This document shows, piece after piece, positions 58,885 to 64,000 of a stretch of 64,000 bases of DNA (position 1 is its first letter; the number at the start of each line of letters is the position of its first letter). A program made the position numbers and the translations under genes. This stretch comes from Arthrobacter sp. StoSoilB19 (GTDB lineage Bacteria; Actinomycetota; Actinomycetes; Actinomycetales; Micrococcaceae), in contig NZ_AP024650.1 of the NCBI RefSeq assembly GCF_019977275.1, positions 2,790,001 through 2,854,000 of the forward strand, given 5' to 3'. The notes below the pieces were generated by a model, which was given only the letters and a program-made list of their open reading frames with translations, was not told where the DNA came from and ran no database searches.

Positions 58885-59307
58885 ATGAAATCAGCGTCGG
58901 CAGTGCGGGCCCAGCACGCATCAACCACCATGCCGGCGGCCCGGCAGGCGTTCGTGCTGCTGCGTACCGTCTTCACCGTTGCTCCGGTCCTTTTCGGCCT
59001 GGACAAGTTCACGAACATCCTGACTGACTGGACCATCTACCTGGCGCCCCAGGCAACAGCGGTGGTGCCGCTGCCGCCCCAGACCTTCATGTACATCGTC
59101 GGCGCAGTGGAGATCATCGCGGGCATCGTCGTGGCTGTCCGGCCGAAGTATGGTTCGCTGCTCGTGGCGGCGTGGCTGGCAGGGATCATCGTCAACCTGC
59201 TCCTGCTGGGAAGTTTCTACGACGTGGCCCTCCGGGACTTCGGGCTGCTGGTCGGCGCGCTGGCCCTTAACCGGCTGTCGATGGGGACCAGCCGAACTGC
59301 TGCCTGA
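58885..59307 (+). CDS. DoxX-family membrane protein
   Basis: This 140-residue protein has a polar start of about 20 residues and four membrane helices. V-L-F-G-L-D-K-F-T-N lies near residue 38, and E-I-I-A-G-I-V-V-A sits in the second helix. DoxX-like proteins are small quinone- or redox-associated membrane proteins of uncertain function. In mycobacteria one forms a thiol-oxidation complex with SodA and SseA. AGAAGGAG is 5 nt before the ATG. Control by the divergent cysteine-rich regulator through the shared inverted repeats would suit an oxidative-stress role. Confidence 0.8.
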   Translation: MKSASAVRAQHASTTMPAARQAFVLLRTVFTVAPVLFGLDKFTNILTDWTIYLAPQATAVVPLPPQTFMYIVGAVEIIAGIVVAVRPKYGSLLVAAWLAGIIVNLLLLGSFYDVALRDFGLLVGALALNRLSMGTSRTAA

Positions 59308-59385
59308 CGCCGCTGGCGCCGGCCAGGCGCAAGCACTACAGACAGCGCACAGCATTACTCACGGCGCGGAGCGTTGTGCACACCC

Positions 59386-59426
59386 AAAGCCGCCGGCAGC
59401 TGAGCCCTCCAGCCGCCGGCGGTTTT
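59386..59426 (+). terminator. Terminator downstream of doxX
   Basis: A 12-bp stem (59386-59397 with 59415-59426, one G-T pair) ends in TTTT. It lies 79 bp past the doxX stop and before the convergent lipoprotein gene. Confidence 0.7.
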
Positions 59427-59486
59427 ACGAGCCGGACCCCGCGCCCCAGCCCTGCAACAGGGCCCATGCATGTACGCTGTCCGGGC

Positions 59487-60176
59487 TCAAGCAGACGGAG
59501 GCAGCAACGGCAGGTAGCGGACCACCTCGTCGCGCGCCGTGGCCAAGGTGGCCGGATCCGGGCAGGACACGGATATATAGGCCGAGGAGCCTGCGGTGCC
59601 GAAGACCCTCGCCAGCACGGCGGTGGACCTTCCGCCGGGAGCCGTCTGCTCCAGCGCCAGCACTTCCACATTCTTGCCGGGAGCCTCGGGGGTACCACCC
59701 CACCGCAAAGTCCCGGTCTTCAGGTACGAGGGCTGGATGGTGGCGTCCAGGTACTGGAAAAGGGCGACGGACGATTCACGGTCATCGCCGCGGACCAGCG
59801 GCCCCTGGCCCGTACTGACCCGTGCGGCGACAACGCACCCATCCGCCTTAACGTATTCGCTGGCGCCCGACACGTTGTCCTTGGTGACCTTCCAGCCGGG
59901 CACGTCCCTCAGCCCGTCAGAAATTCCCACCGGCACCCCGGGCGCCAAGGTGCCACCGGCGGCAAAGGGCAGGTCCCGTCCCGCCACTGCAGCGGCGTCG
60001 TGGCCCGGGGTGATGGTTGGCGTGGACAGAACGGGCGTGCTGGCAGGGGCAGCAGGCACGGAAGGATCCCGGACGTCCACGCTGCAGCCGCCAAGAAGCA
60101 CCGCAACCAGGCCTGCAATGGCGGGCTGCACTCCCCGGTTCCATGCCCTGCCGGCCCGTCCCGCCGTCGTCGGCAT
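59487..60176 (-). CDS. Putative lipoprotein of unknown function
   Basis: This 229-residue protein has an R-rich start, a hydrophobic segment and lipobox V-L-L-G-G-C (Cys31). A P/T-rich linker of about 35 residues leads to a globular domain (about 75-225) containing K-A-D-G-C-V-V-A-A-R-V and S-A-Y-I-S-V-S-C-P-D-P. Two cysteines in the domain may form a disulfide. No family was recognised. It is divergent from the J-domain protein gene across 199 bp. Confidence 0.65.
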   Translation of the reverse strand: MPTTAGRAGRAWNRGVQPAIAGLVAVLLGGCSVDVRDPSVPAAPASTPVLSTPTITPGHDAAAVAGRDLPFAAGGTLAPGVPVGISDGLRDVPGWKVTKDNVSGASEYVKADGCVVAARVSTGQGPLVRGDDRESSVALFQYLDATIQPSYLKTGTLRWGGTPEAPGKNVEVLALEQTAPGGRSTAVLARVFGTAGSSAYISVSCPDPATLATARDEVVRYLPLLPPSA

Positions 60177-60375
60177 ATCCGTCTCCAGTCCGTCGCATCC
60201 CCTTCGGCCGGTGTCCGGCCGCGCAGGCAAGAGTCTAGACGCCGTCCGCCGGGAACCTGGAAGCCCCGGACATTCGTTGTTACGGCAGGCCCATCAACCG
60301 TGCTGGCTAGACTGGGCGGGCACTTTGCTTTCCCTGCGGAGAATTAAGACGCCGCGCATCAAGAAAAGGAAGATC

Positions 60376-61320
60376 TTGACCGAGAGCAGCAGCTCCCACT
60401 ACCAGGTCCTTCGCGTGGCCGTCACCGCCACCGAAAAGGAAATCAAGGTGGCGTACCGGCGCGCTGCCAGGGCGGCACACCCGGACCACGGGGGTGACGC
60501 CGCAACCTTCCGCCGGGTGACCGCCGCGTACGAGACCCTCATCGATCCGCAGCGCCGGAAAGCCTACGACCGCACCTATGGCGCGGGTGCGGTCCGTGAC
60601 ACGTCCGACGGCGGCGCCCACTTTGATGCGCCCGCCGCCGGAAGCCGGGCCTCTGCCACCGTCCGCAGGCCGGACAACGGCAGGAACACCGCAGGCGACC
60701 CGCCGGTCTACGTTCCGCCGTACGAGGCAGCTGGCTCCGCGGTCCCGCTCATTCCCCTTGCCCAGGCCCGCCAACAGGTACACGGGATGCCGCGGAAACG
60801 GGGTATCTTCGGTGCCGAGGCCCGCATCCAGCGCGAGATGCGCACCGTTCAGCTGCTGACCCGGCAGGTGCTTCCGGCCATCCCGGCCGCGCGGCTCATC
60901 AACGGCCTGCAGTCGCCCGCGGACAACAGCCACATCGACCACGCGGTCCTGTCCGGCTACCGGCTGGCCCTGGTCAACTCCATGCTGCTGCCCAAGGGCG
61001 CCTATGCATGGGACGGCCGGACCCTCAACCACGGCGGCCGCGCGGTGGCACCACCGCAGCTCGCCCGCGTGGTGTGGGCCATGCAGGACATCTTTCCCGA
61101 GCTGAACGTCACCGGATGGACCGTGGTGCACAGCCCGGACGGCAACCTCCACGAACCCGTGATCGACCACCACCGGCGCCCCGCGGGCGCCCTGGAGACC
61201 GTCCAGATCGTCAATGCCGCCGGCATGGTGCGCGGCCTGAAGGAGTTCCTGGCATCGGGCCCTGCCCCGAACACCGTCAACGTTCCGGTCCTCGCAAGGC
61301 TGCTGCGGGGAATGCACTAA
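60376..61320 (+). CDS. J-domain protein with NERD-like C-terminal region
   Basis: This 314-residue protein has an N-terminal J-domain (about 7-70) with the catalytic H-P-D at 35-37. A Pro/Ala-rich linker (70-135) leads to a C-terminal region of about 175 residues. The N-S-H-I-D-H-A-V-L-S-G-Y strand resembles the start of NERD nuclease-like domains. The expected E-x-K after it reads V-N-S-M, so catalysis is doubtful. The start is a TTG with AAGGA about 5 nt upstream. It lacks the zinc-finger and C-terminal domains of true DnaJ, so it is probably a specialised DnaK partner. Confidence 0.72.
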   Translation: MTESSSSHYQVLRVAVTATEKEIKVAYRRAARAAHPDHGGDAATFRRVTAAYETLIDPQRRKAYDRTYGAGAVRDTSDGGAHFDAPAAGSRASATVRRPDNGRNTAGDPPVYVPPYEAAGSAVPLIPLAQARQQVHGMPRKRGIFGAEARIQREMRTVQLLTRQVLPAIPAARLINGLQSPADNSHIDHAVLSGYRLALVNSMLLPKGAYAWDGRTLNHGGRAVAPPQLARVVWAMQDIFPELNVTGWTVVHSPDGNLHEPVIDHHRRPAGALETVQIVNAAGMVRGLKEFLASGPAPNTVNVPVLARLLRGMH

Positions 61321-61343
61321 GAACGGATCGCTAGGATGGGGAG

Positions 61344-61811
61344 GTGTTCCGCATCCTTTTCCATGCCCCAGAAATCCCCGGCAATACCGGCAACGCCATC
61401 CGCCTTGCCGCAATCACCGGCGCAGAGCTGCACCTTGTGGAACCCCTGGGGTTCGACTTCTCTGACGCAAAACTCCGCCGGGCGGGCCTCGACTACCACG
61501 ACCTCGCCGTCGTCACTGTGCACAAGTCGATCGAAGCCGCCTGGGAGCACCTTCAGCCCGGGAACGTTTACGCCTTCACCTCTGACGGCACCACCAGCTA
61601 CACGGACATCACCTACCGTCCCGGTGATGTACTGATGTTCGGCCGTGAATCCGTGGGACTGCCGGCGGAACTGAAGACCGATCCCCATGTAACGGCCACC
61701 GTGCGCCTGCCCATGCTGCCGGCCCTGCGTTCCCTGAACCTCGCAAACGCCGCCTCGATTGCCGTGTATGAGGCCTGGCGCCAGCAAGGTTTTCCGGGGG
61801 CCAGGCTGTAG
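61344..61811 (+). CDS. trmL: tRNA (cytidine/uridine-34 2'-O)-methyltransferase TrmL
   Basis: This 155-residue SPOUT methyltransferase methylates the ribose of nucleotide 34 in leucine tRNAs. F-H-A-P-E-I-P-G-N-T-G-N, L-M-F-G-R-E-S-V-G-L-P and P-M-L-P-A-L-R-S-L-N-L-A-N-A are the SPOUT motifs 1 to 3, including the knot-forming region. The start is a GTG 23 bp after the J-domain gene with a weak GAGG site. Its length is that of E. coli TrmL. Confidence 0.92.
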   Translation: MFRILFHAPEIPGNTGNAIRLAAITGAELHLVEPLGFDFSDAKLRRAGLDYHDLAVVTVHKSIEAAWEHLQPGNVYAFTSDGTTSYTDITYRPGDVLMFGRESVGLPAELKTDPHVTATVRLPMLPALRSLNLANAASIAVYEAWRQQGFPGARL

Positions 61812-62026
61812 CAGTCGTCCGGACCGGCGCCCCCTCCCAGGAGCCATGCAAATTCTTCAGCCGCCGTCCCATCCGCCCCGCCTCCGGCCTCGAATGGCTC
61901 TTGACGACATTCGAGCGGAGCAAGGAGCGGCAGGTGACACTACTGGAGTCAGGATCCAGGCAGGCAAGCCGCAACCGGCACGGCAGTGCTCAGGATTCGC
62001 CGCCCGGAGACTTATGCTTGGACTTA

Positions 62027-62635
62027 ATGGAAACTCCCAACGCGCCAAATTCCGAGGGCTCCGCCGCGGTGACTGACCCGCCGGCAGACCTCAGCCAACG
62101 CCTGTCAATCCTGCTCGCGGGCATCGCCCGCGGAGACCAGGCGGCGTTCGCCGAGTTCTACCAGTTGACGTCCCGCAGGGTCTTCGGCATGGCACGGCGC
62201 GTCCTGATCGATCCCGAACTCAGCGAGGACACCACCCAGGAGGTCTTCCTGCAGGTCTGGCAGAACGCGGCGAAGTTCGATCCGCAGGCAGGGAGCCCGC
62301 TTTCCTGGCTGATGACCATCTCGCACCGGCGGGCCGTGGACAAGGTGCGCTCGTCGCAGTCTTCCACCGACAGGGAAGCCAGGTACGGGGCCAGCACGCA
62401 GGACATCGACCACGACAGTGTTTCCGACGAAGTGGGCAGCCGGCTTGAGGCTGAGGCGGTGGTCCGCTGCCTGGGGACGCTGACCGAAACACAGCAGGAA
62501 TCCGTGCGCCTTGCCTACTACGGCGGCCTCACCTACCGGGAGGTCGCCGAACGGCTGAACGCAGCCGTGCCCACCATCAAGTCCCGCATCCGCGATGGAC
62601 TGATCCGATTGAAGACCTGTTTGGGGGTGAGTTGA
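62027..62635 (+). CDS. sigK: ECF sigma factor SigK
   Basis: This protein of about 202 residues has sigma region 2 (F-A-E-F-Y-Q-L-T-S-R-R-V-F-G-M-A and D-T-T-Q-E-V-F-L-Q-V-W). Region 4 follows (L-T-E-T-Q-Q-E-S-V-R-L-A-Y-Y-G-G-L-T-Y-R-E-V-A, split here for length, then P-T-I-K-S-R-I-R-D-G-L). The frame is open from 61901, but the ATG at 62027 gives the usual SigK length; GTG at 62070 is another option. It is followed 1 bp later by its anti-sigma factor gene. No canonical SigK autopromoter was identified upstream. Confidence 0.88.
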   Translation: METPNAPNSEGSAAVTDPPADLSQRLSILLAGIARGDQAAFAEFYQLTSRRVFGMARRVLIDPELSEDTTQEVFLQVWQNAAKFDPQAGSPLSWLMTISHRRAVDKVRSSQSSTDREARYGASTQDIDHDSVSDEVGSRLEAEAVVRCLGTLTETQQESVRLAYYGGLTYREVAERLNAAVPTIKSRIRDGLIRLKTCLGVS

Positions 62636-62636
62636 G

Positions 62637-63518
62637 ATGAGCGGTATGGACGAAGGGCGCAGTGGACGTTCGGGTTCCTTCGGCGACGCTGTCGCCATGG
62701 ACCTTGCGTCAGGCCGCGCCGTTGACCTGGCCGAGCTCTACGCCCTGGATGCGGTCACGGAGCAGGAACGCGACACCATTGACCAGTACATCTCCTCGGC
62801 CCCGGCAGCGGAGCGCCTGGCCTTCCTGGACCGCGTCCGGCAGTCCCGCGAGGCGCTGGCGCGCACTTTCCGGGTGGAGGAAGAACCCCCGTCGGACCTC
62901 TTCGAGCGGATCATTGCGCAGCTTCCTGCCCAATTCCCCGGGCAGGAGGGGCTGCCCGGTGGAGCCGTACCGGCCGCAGGCACCCCGCCAACCCCATTTG
63001 AAGGCAAGCCTGCAGGGCCGGAAGCTCGCGATGAGCTGGCGCAGGCCCGCAAGCGCCGGGAGGACCGGCGCGGCGCTTCCGGCGCCCGGCGCTGGCTGGT
63101 CGGCGTGGCAGCTGCAGCAGCCATTGCCCTGGGCGGCGTGGGCGTTGGCGCCTACATTGCCGACCAAAACGATCCGGTCAACCAGGTGGCCAGGGCCGGG
63201 GACCTGCGCGAAGCTTCCGTGAACGTGGTGGGCGGCGGCAAGGCCACCCTCCTGATTTCAGCGTCGGAGGACGCGGCCGTAGTGAAGATGAGCGGCGTGC
63301 CCGCTCCCCCGGCGGGCAAGGTCTACCAGATGTGGCTGATCCCCAAGGACGGCTCCGCACCGGTGTCGCAGGGCCTCATGGACGAACAGGCCCTGTCCAA
63401 GCCTGCGGTGGTCCAGGGCATCCACTCGGCCGCTTCACTGGGAATCACAGTTGAGCCGGCGGGCGGGTCCAAGGCCCCCACCCTGCCCACGGTGGCGGCA
63501 GCCCCGCTGGGAGCCTGA
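62637..63518 (+). CDS. rskA: Anti-sigma-K factor RskA
   Basis: This 293-residue membrane anti-sigma factor has a cytosolic sigma-binding N-terminal domain (about 20-95, A-E-L-Y-A-L-D-A-V-T). A linker and one membrane helix (about 152-173) lead to the extracytoplasmic RskA domain (K-V-Y-Q-M-W-L-I-P-K-D-G). It holds SigK inactive until regulated intramembrane proteolysis releases it. The ATG at 62637 starts just after the sigK stop; ATG 62646 is an alternative. A perfect hairpin terminator follows. Confidence 0.92.
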   Translation: MSGMDEGRSGRSGSFGDAVAMDLASGRAVDLAELYALDAVTEQERDTIDQYISSAPAAERLAFLDRVRQSREALARTFRVEEEPPSDLFERIIAQLPAQFPGQEGLPGGAVPAAGTPPTPFEGKPAGPEARDELAQARKRREDRRGASGARRWLVGVAAAAAIALGGVGVGAYIADQNDPVNQVARAGDLREASVNVVGGGKATLLISASEDAAVVKMSGVPAPPAGKVYQMWLIPKDGSAPVSQGLMDEQALSKPAVVQGIHSAASLGITVEPAGGSKAPTLPTVAAAPLGA

Positions 63519-63545
63519 CCCGGCCCCGGCATCAGCCGTCAAACA

Positions 63546-63594
63546 GTAAAGCGCCCCCGGTTCCTTCCTGAGGAAGGAACCGGGGGCGCTTTAC
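63546..63594. terminator. Terminator downstream of rskA
   Basis: A perfect 23-bp stem (arms 63546-63568 and 63572-63594, loop TGA) lies between rskA and the convergent deacetylase gene. It ends in TTTAC on the plus strand and, by symmetry, on the minus strand too, so it can serve both. Confidence 0.88.
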
Positions 63595-63597
63595 AAC

Positions 63598-64000
63598 TCA
63601 AAAGCCTGCGATGGTCCCGGGCCCGTTGATTGCCACCACGTGGAAGGCTTCCGCGCTGTGCCCCTCCGGCAGCCCGGCCCGTGCGGCATTGAGCCGCATA
63701 CCCTGCCGGACGGCGGCTTCCATGGCAGCCACGTCAGGATGCTGGCTGACGTGGACATGGATGGCGGCCAGCTTGGCGTCCACCTGGGCGGTGACGTCCA
63801 CGAAGTGGTTCTCCCGTTCCTCGGGTCCGGCGTAAAGCCACAGCCACGGCAGCTTGTAGGCTGCCAGGCCGGCTTCGGCCAGTTCCGGGTAGGCGAACGG
63901 GTTCTCGAGCGCGGGATACACGGCACGTGTTACCGCTTCCCCCACGGCCAGGTGGTCGGGATGGCTCTTTTGGATCCGCTGCCAGTTCCGTTCCGGATGC
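63598..64000 (-). CDS. PIG-L family deacetylase, C-terminal part, cut by window edge
   Basis: The last 133 or so residues of a LmbE/PIG-L zinc deacetylase are present and the frame runs off the right edge. H-P-D-H followed by L-A-V-G-E-A-V is the third conserved motif, with the metal-ligand His. A C-terminal arm follows (W-L-W-L-Y-A-G-P-E-E-R). In actinobacteria such enzymes include mycothiol deacetylase MshB and the conjugate amidase Mca, but the fragment does not allow a choice. Confidence 0.78.
   Translation of the reverse strand, partial: HPERNWQRIQKSHPDHLAVGEAVTRAVYPALENPFAYPELAEAGLAAYKLPWLWLYAGPEERENHFVDVTAQVDAKLAAIHVHVSQHPDVAAMEAAVRQGMRLNAARAGLPEGHSAEAFHVVAINGPGTIAGF

Overview
The window is a stretch of a high-GC actinobacterial chromosome. 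It is most consistent with a Micrococcaceae genome of the Arthrobacter/Pseudarthrobacter type. This placement rests on gene content recognised from memory (WhiB1 beside PdtaS, MtrAB-LpqB, SigK-RskA, UDP-galactopyranose mutase with a GlfT2-type transferase, NAD-specific giant glutamate dehydrogenase, Rv3235-like protein near SecA), not on a database search. No rRNA, tRNA, insertion sequence, prophage or CRISPR array was seen. Both ends cut a gene (a GtrA-like protein at the left, a PIG-L deacetylase at the right).

Region 1 (1-14.8 kb) is a surface-glycan locus. It holds a GtrA-like fragment, two large polytopic membrane proteins, four GT2-family glycosyltransferases and a flippase. A tightly coupled minus-strand operon glf > glfT2 > wzm > wzt makes UDP-galactofuranose, polymerises it and exports it by an ABC transporter. 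The likely product is a galactofuranose-containing cell-wall polymer.

Region 2 (15-31 kb) opens with an orphan FHA-FtsK/SpoIIIE ATPase of the EssC/EccC type. It continues with whiB1 (a consensus CRP site upstream) facing the histidine kinase gene pdtaS, the giant glutamate dehydrogenase and a CpaE/CpaB-like pair. A small excisionase-type HTH protein, a LysM membrane protein and an Rv3235-like protein follow. A run of 10-bp-phased CAAAC-like repeats sits in front of the LysM gene, and two perfect DnaA boxes lie in intergenic regions.

Region 3 (31-48 kb) is core envelope and stress machinery. On the minus strand it carries secA, a YcaQ-like protein, hpf, comF and the operon mtrA-mtrB-lpqB. Divergent from mtrA is a five-gene plus-strand operon: a membrane protein, a DUF4129 protein, a DUF4350 protein, a MoxR ATPase and a DUF58 protein. 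A DUF4166-like gene follows.

Region 4 (48-64 kb) carries a MetE-like protein that has lost most zinc ligands, coupled to a chorismate mutase. It also holds a complete oligopeptide ABC importer (A, B, C and a fused D-F ATPase), mnmA and a cysteine desulfurase. A cysteine-rich HTH regulator diverges from a doxX gene across nested inverted repeats. The region ends with a lipoprotein, a J-domain protein, trmL, sigK-rskA and the PIG-L fragment. Most convergent gene pairs here are separated by strong hairpin terminators.
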